This document shows positions 33,824-45,942 of a stretch of DNA of 53,851 nucleotides, piece by piece. The notes beneath the pieces are model-generated. The model saw only the letters and a list, made by a program, of their open reading frames with translations, ran no database searches and was not told where the DNA came from. How positions within the stretch are numbered: position 1 is the stretch's first letter; the number at the start of each line of letters is the position of its first letter. Source of the DNA: Nocardia gamkensis NBRC 108242 (lineage in GTDB: Bacteria; Actinomycetota; Actinomycetes; Mycobacteriales; Mycobacteriaceae). The stretch covers positions 1 to 53,851 of the forward strand of contig NZ_BDBM01000057.1 of NCBI RefSeq assembly GCF_001612985.1. Direction: 5' to 3'. Both the position numbers and the translations under genes were made by a program.

Positions 33824-34190
33824 CGAGGATCGCGGCGATACCGAAATCGATCACCTTCACCGCGCCCTCGCGGGTGACCAGCACGTTGTCCGGCTTGAGG
33901 TCGCGGTGCACGACCGGGATCGCGTGAGCGTGGGACAGCACGGTGGCGATCTCCGCCGCGACCGCAGCAACCCAGGTGAGCGGCAGCGGATTGCCAGGGT
34001 TGATGTAGTCGCGCAGCGGAATTCCGTCGATCAGTTCCATCACGAGATACACCACCTCGAACGAGGCGTCGAGCACCGCGTCGAATACCTGCGGCACCCC
34101 GTGGTGGCGGATGCGCGCGGTTACCCGCGCTTCCTGGCGGAAGCGCTGAGTGAACTCCTCGGCCTGCTCGTTGGTCTGTCCGCCGCAGCC
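33813..34190 (-). pseudogene. Ser/Thr protein kinase core fragment
   Basis: About 125 residues of a Hanks-type kinase: EEFTQRFRQEARVTARIRHH (C helix region with its glutamate), VYLVMELIDGIPLRDYI (hinge), the catalytic loop VVHRDLKPDNVLV and KVIDFGIAAILDVR, ending at a stop right after DFG. The glycine loop and the ATP-binding lysine of the N-lobe are absent, as are the activation segment and the whole C-lobe. It is therefore a dead internal fragment. Its right end joins unrelated plus-strand coding sequence and its left end overlaps the EVE start, so both ends look like recombination junctions. Confidence 0.75.
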
Positions 34191-34489
34191 TGCTGGTTCC
34201 CACCGCCGAGGCCGAACGCAAATTTCTGCGTCGGCATCCTCGGGTGCGGTTGTCGTATGGCGAGTATGCCGACGCGGGCAGTGACGACATCTCGGTGCAG
34301 TGCTCGACTCTGGACAGTCTCCGGCGCCTTGTCGATGACCCACATGTCACCACCGCCGCGGCCCGATTGGTTCTCGACATCATGCGTAAGCACTTCTGCA
34401 TCTACACCCGTTACCACTGTCCGCAACTGGTACAAGCGGTGTACCCCGATCACCCACGCCCAGGGTTGCGAGTGACTCCGCGACGATAA
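34185..34489 (+). pseudogene. Unidentified coding remnant, C-terminal part
   Basis: A plus-strand frame of about 100 residues reads LLVPTAEAERKFLRRHPRVR, LSYGEYADAGSDDISVQCST, LDSLRRLVDDPHVTTAAARL and DIMRKHFCIYTRYHCPQLVQ, ending in RVTPRR. Codon use and composition look coding, but there is no start codon with a ribosome site, and it begins where the minus-strand kinase fragment ends. I take it as the 3' end of a gene cut by rearrangement; the family was not recognised. Confidence 0.45.
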
Positions 34490-34677
34490 GCGCCGAGGCC
34501 GTACTGTAGCCGCCCGCTTTTCAGGACAGCAGCGATTCCGTCGACGACGGAGGTATGGTGCCGCTCCGGTATTTGATGCCGATGGGTTGAGCGTTCAGTA
34601 ACTGGTGAATTCAGTACGGACTGGTTAGGCCCTAACAATTCGCGCGACAGCGCAAGCGTGGATGCTGGTAGCCTCTT

Positions 34678-34694
34678 TGCTACCCTTGGTAGCA
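34678..34694. promoter_or_regulatory. vapBC operator: TGCTACC-N3-GGTAGCA
   Basis: Perfect seven-base arms around CTT, eight bases before the antitoxin ATG, with another GGTAGC half-site at 34667-34672. Placement over the start region is typical of type II toxin-antitoxin autorepression by the antitoxin-toxin complex. No clear ribosome site lies between the operator and ATG 34703, so the mRNA may be near leaderless. Confidence 0.7.
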
Positions 34695-34702
34695 TAAAGA
34701 CC

Positions 34703-34960
34703 ATGGGTGGTAGTAAGAAATACTCGATCAGCCTTCCGGAGGATCTCGCTGAGCAGGCTCGAGCCTATGTCGGCTCCGGCGGCTTCTCCGCCTACGTCGC
34801 CGAGGCGTTGGAGCAGCGTGTGGCGATGGACAAACTGGGGGAACTGGTGTCTGATTTCGAGAAGGACAATGAGCCATTGACGCGCGCGGAAATAGATGAG
34901 GCTCGGGCGGAATTGGGTTTCCAGCGGCGCCGCCGGAGCTCGCGCGGATCGGCCGCCTGA
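34703..34960 (+). CDS. vapB: VapB-type antitoxin
   Basis: 85 residues from ATG 34703. The N-terminus (GSKKYSISLPEDLAEQARAY, then VGSGGFSAYVAEALEQRV) has the strand-helix-helix pattern of a ribbon-helix-helix DNA-binding antitoxin. The C-terminus (LVSDFEKDNEPLTRAEIDEA) is charged and probably wraps the toxin. An earlier in-frame ATG at 34658 would put the operator inside the gene and is unlikely. It overlaps the toxin gene (TGATG). Its role is to neutralise VapC and repress the operon. Confidence 0.82.
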   Translation: MGGSKKYSISLPEDLAEQARAYVGSGGFSAYVAEALEQRVAMDKLGELVSDFEKDNEPLTRAEIDEARAELGFQRRRRSSRGSAA

Positions 34961-35352
34961 TGCCGGATGTGCTGTTCCTCGACAGCGAGGGACTGTCCAT
35001 GCTGTATCGGAAGGATCGCCGCATGCTCGCGTGGGTGCAGGCTGCGAAAGAGGACGGCGTACGAGTGGCCACCACGGCTATGACGACGGTGGAAGCCGAT
35101 TACAGCAAAGTGAATGCTGCCCGCATCGCATGGACGTTGTCACAGATCGATGTTCACGCCGTGACGCGAGAGTTGGCCGCGCAGGCCGCTGTGCTGTTGC
35201 GCGAGCATGGCCTTGGTGGGCACAAATACGCGATCGACGCCGTTTTGGCTGCGTCGGCCCGCTCGGTTCGTGGGCTGGCGACGGTGGTGACGTCGGACCC
35301 CGAGGACATGGCGTTGCTGTGCGGTCCGAAGATCGAGATCGTCAAGGTGTGA
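34960..35352 (+). CDS. vapC: VapC-type PIN-domain ribonuclease toxin
   Basis: 130 residues, PIN fold. The acidic metal-binding residues are visible: D in LFLDSEGLSML (residue 8), E in TTVEADYSK, D in KYAIDAVLAA and D in TSDPEDM, so the active site looks intact. PIN toxins cut tRNA or rRNA when the antitoxin is lost. It starts inside the antitoxin stop codon and is followed by a strong hairpin about 105 bases downstream. Confidence 0.87.
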   Translation: MPDVLFLDSEGLSMLYRKDRRMLAWVQAAKEDGVRVATTAMTTVEADYSKVNAARIAWTLSQIDVHAVTRELAAQAAVLLREHGLGGHKYAIDAVLAASARSVRGLATVVTSDPEDMALLCGPKIEIVKV

Positions 35353-35457
35353 GCTTGTTCGAGGCGTGAGCAGCGATCAGGAGAGCCGACGACCTGTCCC
35401 GCAGGCCCTGAAACTTTGTTCGACGACGTCCTAGAACTCAACCCCACAGATACGAAA

Positions 35458-35497
35458 CCGGCCCGTATCGCTCAAAGGATTGAGCGATACGGGCCGG
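35458..35497. terminator. Bidirectional terminator between vapC and kgd
   Basis: Perfect 18-base arms (35458-35475 and 35480-35497) around an AGGA loop, 15 bases beyond the kgd stop codon and downstream of vapC on the other strand. Confidence 0.88.
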
Positions 35498-35512
35498 CGT
35501 CACAGCAGGAAA

Positions 35513-39301
<3,789 letters not shown>

Positions 39302-39425
39302 AGCAGGTGTTCGCCTCATTTCGTTCTTCGCGCTGCGACGTTTGTGACGTGCCCGGCACGGGGATCAGCGGATTGCGCGCCGATGCGCCCTATCTGAGGA
39401 TAGGCCCAGCAGCAAATCGGCGGAT

Positions 39426-42400
39426 TCACCGACCACCCGACACCCCCGACCCTATTGGTGATGACCCGGCGTCACCTGAGAATATTCCCTCCGACGCCTG
39501 CGCCGCTGCCCACAGCCGGGTATACGGCCCGCCCGCCGCGAGCAGCTCCGCGTGGGAGCCGATCTCCACGATTCGCCCATGATCGACGACGGCGATCCGG
39601 TCGGCGCGCGCGGCCGTGCCGAGCCGGTGCGCGACGAGCACCGTGGTGCGCTCCCGGCTCAGTGACCGGCTCGCTGCCAGCACCGATGCCTCGGCGTCCG
39701 GGTCGAGCGTCGCGGTGGCCTCGTCGAGCAGCAGCAAGTCCGGAGCGACCAGTTCGGCGCGGGCGAGCGCGATCAGCTGCCGCTGCCCGGCCGACAGGCC
39801 GCGCCCGCGCTCACCGACCGGCTGGTTCATCCCGAGCGGGAGGGCGGCGATCATCTCCGTCGCGCCCACCGCGGCGGCGGCCGCGGCGATCTCCTCGGGT
39901 GTCGCGAATGGTTTCCCGAATGCAATGTTGCTCGCCACGTCGCCGGTGAACAGGTGAGCTTCCTGGGGGACGATGCCCAGCCGAGAGCGGTACTGGGCGA
40001 GGCGGTAGTCGCGCACGTCGACGCCGTCCACCCGGATCGCGCCCGGGGCATCCGCGACTACTCCGCTTTCGCTTTTCGGTGCGGCGGCCGCGGGCTCTGC
40101 TTCACCGGCGGAACCGGAGTCCGGGGGCAGGTCGTACAGCCGTGCCAGCAGCTTGACGACGGTCGACTTGCCCGCGCCCGTAGGCCCGACCAGGGCCAGG
40201 GTGGAGCCCGCCGGAATGTGCAGCGAGACGCCGTCCAGCGCGGGAACGCGGCTGCCCGCGTAGTGGAAGCGGACGTCGTCGAACATCACCTCGCCGCGCA
40301 GCCCGCCGTCGATGAGCACCGGGTCGGCCGGATCGGCGGCGATCGAGGAGGGCGTGCGCAGCAGGTCCCCGATCCGGCGCAGGCCGACCCTGGCCTGCTG
40401 GTAATTGTCGAAGACCTGGGAAAGCTGCAGGATCGGCACGAACAGCAGCTCCAGATACAGCACGAACGCCACCAGAGTGCCCGCGCTGGTGGCGCCGGTG
40501 GCGACTTCGCGGGCCCCGAAGTACACCACCGCCGCCAAGGCCACGTCCGCCCATCCGACGACGAACGCGAAATACAGCGCGATCGCCCGCTGGGCCCGCA
40601 ACCGGCTGTTGCGGTAACGCTGGGAGTACTCGGCGAATCGACGGGCGGCGCGTGGCTCGTGCCGGTTGGCCTGCACCGCGCGCAAGCCCGTCACGTTCTC
40701 CTGGAAGTCGGCGTTGACCGCCGACACATGCTCGCGCGACACGGTGTAGGCGGTGGACGACACCCGCCGGAACAGCACCGTCGCGATCGCCAGGGCGGGC
40801 ACCGTCGACAGCACGGCCAGCGCCAGTGAGACGTCGATGACCAGCAGCGCGGCCGTGATGCCGACCAACGTCAGCAGGCCGATCAGGCTGGTGGCGACTC
40901 CGGTCTGCAAGAAGGTCGACAGCGCGTCGACGTCGGTGGTCATCCGCGTCATGATCCGCCCGGACAGCTCGCGCTCGTAGTAGTCCAAGCCGAGCCGTTG
41001 CAGGTGCGCGAAGCTGCGCACACGCAGGGCGAAAAGCACCCGTTCCCCGGTGCGGGCGGTGAGCATCGTGGTGGCCGCGCCGACCGCCCAGCCCGCCCCG
41101 GCCAGGACCGTGCCGAGCAGCGCCGCGCGGATCAGCGCCCCGGCCTCGTCGCCGAGCACGCCGCCGTCGATGGCGTAGCGCACCAGCGGCGGGAAGGCGA
41201 TCGCGATGATCGCGTCCGCGGCCAGCAGTGCGATCACCGTCAGTACCAATGCGCGGACCGGCCGCAGCAAGCGGGTGAGCCGGAACGCCGGATCAGGCTC
41301 TCGAAGCCGCTCCGCGTCCATGCCCGGCTGCTCGGTGGCGGGCGGGAGGAGCTCGATGGTCCTGCGCAGCTCGGGTGTCTCGCTGATGTCGGCCGCCGCG
41401 CTGCCGAAGCGCCGACCGGAGGGACCGTCGAGCGCTCGCCCCCGGGACACCGGCGTCGCAGCCGGGTCCGGCTCGGTAGCGAGGTGCCCGGCGGGAGCGG
41501 GCAACCGGATCACGCGGTCGGCGTGGGCCAGCGTCGACTCCCGGTGCGCGAGGATCAGCGTGGTCCGTCCGCCGTTGTCGGGCAGGGCATCGAAGATGGC
41601 GGCCTCGGTGACTGCGTCCACCGCGGAGGTGGCGTCGTCGAGCACCAGGATGCGCGGGCGGGCCAGCAGCGTTCTGGCCAGCGCGATCCGCTGGCGCTGG
41701 CCGCCGGAGAGGGTGAGACCGCGCTCGCCCACCACCGTGTCGTAGCCGTCGGGCAGTTCGGCGATGAAATCGTCGGCCGCGGCCTGGACGGCGGCCTGCC
41801 TGATCTCCTCGTCGGTGGCTTCAGGCCGTCCGAGCGCGATATTGGCCGCGATGGTGTCGGAGAACAAGAACGGATCGTCGAAGACGACGCCGATGGCGGC
41901 GCGCAGGTCGGCGGCGCGCACGTCGGCGATGTCGACGCAGATCGTTTCGGCGGTGTGGGCCCCGGCGGGCGGATTCGCGCGGGTGTCGGAGCCGGCGTGT
42001 GACGCGGTGGCGTCGGTGAACAGCCGGATACTGCCCGCGTCGGGCGCGTAGAACCGGGGGAGCAGCAGGGCGAGCGTGGACTTGCCCGACCCCGCCGGGC
42101 CGATGACCGCCACCGTCTCGCCGGGCCGCACGCGCAGATCCAGCTCGCGCAGCACCGGCCGGTCGGGGTCGAAACCGAAGCTCAGCGCATCGATCTCGAT
42201 GCCGAGCGGTCCGTCCGGCAGCTCCACCGGGTGGTCGGGCTCGGCGATGACCGGCGCGGTGTCGATCACCTGGAACACCCGCTCGGCCGCCGCCCTGGTC
42301 AGCTGGGCCATGACGATCACAGAGGAGAGGATGCGCGCGGTGCCGGTCATGACGGCGACATACGCGGCGAACGCGACGAAGGTGCCGATGCCGATACTGC

Positions 42401-43253
42401 CGTGCAGCGCCAGCAGTCCGCCGAGCGCGATGACGGCGACCATGCCGATCTGCGGAATCGTCGCGACCGACGGCGCGAACCCGGCATCGATCCGCGCGGC
42501 GCGCATCCGCTCCGCGAACAGCTTGCGACCGTGCCGCTCGAGCAGATCGACCATCCGCGCTTCCTGGCCGAACCCTTTGACCACCCGCACGCCGGTGACC
42601 GTCTCCTCGACGTGCTGGGCGAGATCGGCGGCGCGCTGCTGCGCCGACCAGGTCGCCGCGTGCAGGCGGGGCCGCATGCGGTAGACCACCACGCCGATCG
42701 CGGGGACCACCAGCAGCGCGACCGCAGCCAGCGGCGGGGACAGCCAGATCATGACCGCGGCGGCCAATCCGAACTCCAGCAGTGCCATGCCCGACAGCGG
42801 CACCATCGCCAGCAGGCCCTGGACCATCTGGAGATCGGTGATCGAGCGCGACACCACCTGCCCGGTGCGCAGCGTGTCCTGTCCGACGCCGTCCAGCCGC
42901 TGCAAGGCGCCCAGCAGTTGCACGCGCAGCGTGTGCTGCACGTCCAGGGACAGTCGCCCGGCCAGCCAGCGCCGTCCGAACCCGGCCGCGGACCGGCTGA
43001 CGGCCAGTATCAGGATCAGTCCGGCCACGGCGCTGATCGCCGCCGTGTCACCGATCCCCGCCGCGTCGACGGCCCGTTTCGTCAGCAGCGGCCCAGCGGT
43101 CTCGACGACCGCCCCGCCGGCCACGGCCGCCGCCAGTCCGCCCAGCACCGCGCGGTGCGGTAGGCATTCGGCCCACAGCCTGCGTATCCAGCCGGGTCTA
43201 CGTCCCCCGTCCACGTCGTTCGCTCGTCCCCTTTGTCGTACCGCGTTCGTCAT
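39426..43253 (-). CDS. Fused two-half ABC exporter (TMD-NBD-TMD-NBD)
   Basis: 1275 residues, two type I exporter halves in one chain. NBD1: Walker A GPAGSGKSTLALLL at about 387, signature LSGGQRQR at about 515, Walker B ILVLDDATSAVD at about 536. NBD2: GPTGAGKSTVVKLL at about 1026, LSAGQRQL at about 1153, LLLLDEATATLD at about 1176. The catalytic glutamate of NBD1 is Asp and its Q-loop reads FDDPFLF, while NBD2 is canonical (PQEAHLF, DEAT), so one ATP site is degenerate as in heterodimeric exporters. Probably exports lipid or drug-like molecules. ATG 43253 (MTNAVRQRG) chosen; 50 bases downstream of the ABC permease. Confidence 0.9.
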   Translation of the reverse strand: MTNAVRQRGRANDVDGGRRPGWIRRLWAECLPHRAVLGGLAAAVAGGAVVETAGPLLTKRAVDAAGIGDTAAISAVAGLILILAVSRSAAGFGRRWLAGRLSLDVQHTLRVQLLGALQRLDGVGQDTLRTGQVVSRSITDLQMVQGLLAMVPLSGMALLEFGLAAAVMIWLSPPLAAVALLVVPAIGVVVYRMRPRLHAATWSAQQRAADLAQHVEETVTGVRVVKGFGQEARMVDLLERHGRKLFAERMRAARIDAGFAPSVATIPQIGMVAVIALGGLLALHGSIGIGTFVAFAAYVAVMTGTARILSSVIVMAQLTRAAAERVFQVIDTAPVIAEPDHPVELPDGPLGIEIDALSFGFDPDRPVLRELDLRVRPGETVAVIGPAGSGKSTLALLLPRFYAPDAGSIRLFTDATASHAGSDTRANPPAGAHTAETICVDIADVRAADLRAAIGVVFDDPFLFSDTIAANIALGRPEATDEEIRQAAVQAAADDFIAELPDGYDTVVGERGLTLSGGQRQRIALARTLLARPRILVLDDATSAVDAVTEAAIFDALPDNGGRTTLILAHRESTLAHADRVIRLPAPAGHLATEPDPAATPVSRGRALDGPSGRRFGSAAADISETPELRRTIELLPPATEQPGMDAERLREPDPAFRLTRLLRPVRALVLTVIALLAADAIIAIAFPPLVRYAIDGGVLGDEAGALIRAALLGTVLAGAGWAVGAATTMLTARTGERVLFALRVRSFAHLQRLGLDYYERELSGRIMTRMTTDVDALSTFLQTGVATSLIGLLTLVGITAALLVIDVSLALAVLSTVPALAIATVLFRRVSSTAYTVSREHVSAVNADFQENVTGLRAVQANRHEPRAARRFAEYSQRYRNSRLRAQRAIALYFAFVVGWADVALAAVVYFGAREVATGATSAGTLVAFVLYLELLFVPILQLSQVFDNYQQARVGLRRIGDLLRTPSSIAADPADPVLIDGGLRGEVMFDDVRFHYAGSRVPALDGVSLHIPAGSTLALVGPTGAGKSTVVKLLARLYDLPPDSGSAGEAEPAAAAPKSESGVVADAPGAIRVDGVDVRDYRLAQYRSRLGIVPQEAHLFTGDVASNIAFGKPFATPEEIAAAAAAVGATEMIAALPLGMNQPVGERGRGLSAGQRQLIALARAELVAPDLLLLDEATATLDPDAEASVLAASRSLSRERTTVLVAHRLGTAARADRIAVVDHGRIVEIGSHAELLAAGGPYTRLWAAAQASEGIFSGDAGSSPIGSGVSGGR

Positions 43254-43303
43254 CGACGGTACCGACACCGGCCGACAAGCCGTTGTTCCCTACCAGGCGC
43301 GGA

Positions 43304-44086
43304 TCACAGGTCGCGGGTGCGCAGGCTCCACCAGCTCGCGGCGCCCAGGCCGATGGTCCACAGCAGCAAGACCACGACGGCGGCCGGGGTGGGGGCGAGT
43401 AGATCGCTGTCGGGGTAGGAACCCACCGCCACGGTGCCGACGGTCGCGGAGACGGGCAGCAGGGTGACCACGCCCGGAATGCCGAGGCCGCGGGCGATCA
43501 GCCAGATCAAGGGTTCGGCGAGCACGATCCAGCCGAGCAGCAGCGGCACGGCCCTGGTCGAGGATCGCAGCAGGATGCCCGCGCTCGCGCCGATCAGCGA
43601 CCAGCAGACCGCGGCGAGCAGCCCGCCGCCGAGTACCGCGAAGAACTCCCCGGTGACGGCGACCTTGCCGTGTCCGACGCCGAACAGCGCCCCGACCGAC
43701 ACCAGCTCGACCGCTACCGCCGCCGCCAGCGCACAACACCCGATGACCAGGAATTTCCCGGCGGCGAGCCGGTCGCGGTCCGCGGTGAACAGCGCGGTCA
43801 CCGCCATGCTGTGGTACCGGTACTCGGCGCCGGTGCCCACCGCGCCGAAGACCGCGGCCGCGAGCACGACCAGCGCCAGCGCGACGTACAGCCCGATCGT
43901 CGCCGCGCCGGTGGCGGGCTGGCCGCGCGGATCCGGCGGCCCGGCCAGGCTCGCCGACACCAGGCTCGCGAACAGTGCCACGGCGAGCAGCGCGGCGGCG
44001 AGCGTCCTGGCGCGCGGCATCGTGACGACCTTGCGCACCTCGGAGTTGACGTTCGGCACCAGGTCCGCGGGCAGGATGGTGATCAT
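43304..44086 (-). CDS. ABC-2-type permease
   Basis: 260 residues with about six membrane helices (LAAALLAVALFASLVSASL, IGLYVALALVVLAAAVFGAV, FFAVLGGGLLAAVCWSLIGA and others) and a YRYHSMAVTALFTADRDRL cytoplasmic loop common in ABC-2 permeases. It overlaps the upstream ATPase by four bases (ATGA) and forms with it a transporter of unknown substrate. Confidence 0.8.
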   Translation of the reverse strand: MITILPADLVPNVNSEVRKVVTMPRARTLAAALLAVALFASLVSASLAGPPDPRGQPATGAATIGLYVALALVVLAAAVFGAVGTGAEYRYHSMAVTALFTADRDRLAAGKFLVIGCCALAAAVAVELVSVGALFGVGHGKVAVTGEFFAVLGGGLLAAVCWSLIGASAGILLRSSTRAVPLLLGWIVLAEPLIWLIARGLGIPGVVTLLPVSATVGTVAVGSYPDSDLLAPTPAAVVVLLLWTIGLGAASWWSLRTRDL

Positions 44087-45072
44087 CGTGGGATTCCGTA
44101 GGGCGTCGGCGAGGGTGGCTGGGCGCCGGGCGCGGAGAGACCCGGGTAGTGCGGCGCGGGCGCGGCGGTGGGTTTGGTCAGCGACGCGAGCACGCGGTCG
44201 GGATGGATCGGGTCGGCGACGATGCTGTCGATGCGCACCTGCGCCGCGGTGGCGGCCGTGCGGATCTGCGCTTCGCTCGCTTCGGCGACGGCGAGGCGAC
44301 CGTCCGGCCGGATCACCGCGTCGGTGAATCCCTGTGCCGCGAGCATGGTGGCCAGCGCGATGGGCGTGGACGCCGCGACCACCAGACGGTCCGGGTGCCC
44401 GCGCCGCAGCCGCGCCGGAGTGCCCTGGTACACCACCGTGCCCTCGTTCAGGACGACCAGCTGGTCGGCGGCGGGCAGTACGGCGCCGAGGCTCTCGCTG
44501 GTCAGCAGGACACTGCCGCCGCGGCGGGTGTGCCCGCGCAGGAAGTCGTGCAGCCAGCCGCGTTCGGCGGCGTCGAGCCCGTCCATCGGATCGTCGAGCA
44601 CCAGCAGCGGAGGATCGGCGAGCAGCGCGGTGGCCAGGGCCAGCCTGGTCTGCTGCCCGATCGACAGGACGCCGGTCTTGGTCGTGGCGTGCTCGTCCAG
44701 CCCCACCAGTTCGAGTACCTCGGTCACCCGGCTGTCGGCGACGTTCGCCGCGGCGGCGTGGATCCAGAGGTGTTCTCGCGCGGTACGGGCCGGAGGCAGT
44801 CCGCGGGGCGCGAGGACGCCGCCGATCACGCTCGCGGAGCCCATGCCGTCGCGCCGGGCACCGGGCCCGCCGACGGACGCGGTTCCGGAGGTGGGGACGA
44901 CCAGTCCGAGCAGCGCCCGCAGAATCGTGGTCTTCCCCGCGCCGCGCGGACCCACCAGTGCGGCGATGGCTCCGGAGGGCACGGTGAAGCTGACGTCCGC
45001 CACGGCGGTCGCCAGTTCGTACCGCTTGGTCAGTCCCTGGACCGCGAACGCGATCGGCAGCGCCCCGCTCAT
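44083..45072 (-). CDS. ABC transporter ATPase with atypical motifs
   Basis: 329 residues. Walker A GPRGAGKTTILRALLGL is normal, but the signature is LSIGQQTRLALATAL, the Walker B end reads LLVLDDPMDGLD (Asp in place of the catalytic Glu), and the expected H-loop histidine is replaced in LLTSESLGAV. The C-terminal 120 residues are an accessory domain plus a Pro-rich tail. It is coupled by ATGA overlaps to the EcsC gene before it and the permease after it. It may hydrolyse ATP slowly or work as a regulated gate. Confidence 0.8.
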   Translation of the reverse strand: MSGALPIAFAVQGLTKRYELATAVADVSFTVPSGAIAALVGPRGAGKTTILRALLGLVVPTSGTASVGGPGARRDGMGSASVIGGVLAPRGLPPARTAREHLWIHAAAANVADSRVTEVLELVGLDEHATTKTGVLSIGQQTRLALATALLADPPLLVLDDPMDGLDAAERGWLHDFLRGHTRRGGSVLLTSESLGAVLPAADQLVVLNEGTVVYQGTPARLRRGHPDRLVVAASTPIALATMLAAQGFTDAVIRPDGRLAVAEASEAQIRTAATAAQVRIDSIVADPIHPDRVLASLTKPTAAPAPHYPGLSAPGAQPPSPTPYGIPR

Positions 45073-45794
45073 CGTGGCTCGGCCGGAGGTCGCGGCTCGA
45101 CCGGGTCGATCGCGGTGAACGGATCGGCGTCGATGATCAGGTGCCCGGCCCAGGTGGCAGGCGGCTTCCCGAATGCCTTGCGCGCGTTGTTGATCGTGGC
45201 CTTGCCCAAGGCGCGGTTGCCCGCGCCGCCGATCACGGCGCCGATGCCCGCGGGCAGCACCTTGCCCGCCATCAGCGCGGCGCGCTTGGTGATGAACCGG
45301 ATGATGAACCGCTTCAGCAGAGAATCGTTCATGCTCGACAATCCGGGGATGCGGTTGGCGAAGGCCGAGCCCCAGTTCTTCGCGGAACTGCCCACGCTCT
45401 TCTGCACGATCTGCATGCCGCTCTCGCCGAGCACGACGGCCAGCACGAGCGCCCTGCGCTGCTCCTGGTCCTCCGGCGAGATGCCGTGCACCGCGGCCAC
45501 CGCCAGGGTGAACACCGCCGAGGCCTCCATGAAGAAGGTGGTCTCGGCGCTGACGGCGGCGATGGCCGCGACGGTGCCGACGCCGGGAACAGCCGCCGTC
45601 GCGCCGACCGCGCTGCCGCTGCCGGTCACCGCGAGCAGGTACTGCTTCTCCAGCCGGTCGATGATCTGCGCGGGGCTGTCATCCGGATGGGAGCGACGAA
45701 TTCGGTCCACGTACTTGGCGACCGCGGGGGCCTGCAGGCGGGACCCGGTGTCGAGCAGTTCGACCACCGTCTTCTCGAACGCGCCTTTGAGCAT
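45069..45794 (-). CDS. EcsC-family protein
   Basis: 241 residues. EcsC features are visible: IDRLEKQYLLAVTGSGSAVG, a hydrophobic glycine/alanine hairpin (ATAAVPGVGTVAAIAAVSAE, FFMEASAVFTLAVAAVHG), and a second hydrophobic part (LPAGIGAVIGGAGNRALGKA). EcsC proteins accompany ABC-2-type transporters (EcsAB), here the next two genes. ATG 45794 is chosen because AGGAGG ends nine bases before it, whereas it touches ATG 45803 directly. Role in transport is not known in detail. Confidence 0.82.
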   Translation of the reverse strand: MLKGAFEKTVVELLDTGSRLQAPAVAKYVDRIRRSHPDDSPAQIIDRLEKQYLLAVTGSGSAVGATAAVPGVGTVAAIAAVSAETTFFMEASAVFTLAVAAVHGISPEDQEQRRALVLAVVLGESGMQIVQKSVGSSAKNWGSAFANRIPGLSSMNDSLLKRFIIRFITKRAALMAGKVLPAGIGAVIGGAGNRALGKATINNARKAFGKPPATWAGHLIIDADPFTAIDPVEPRPPAEPR

Positions 45795-45942
45795 CGGCGG
45801 CATCCTCCTCTTCCGGTCTGCTGGGTAGAACTGTATGGCACCGGTTGCCGTCAGCTCGTCATGACAACGAAGTACCCAGCCGCATCGGTTCCACCGGCGG
45901 CTGCCTCGCTTTCGTCCGGACGGACGTCGTCCGGATCGCCGA

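Noticed and set aside
25084..35450. Prophage, integrative element or insertion sequence in the island
   Set aside because: No integrase, transposase, tRNA target, terminal repeats or phage structural gene was seen, so only 'accessory island' is claimed.
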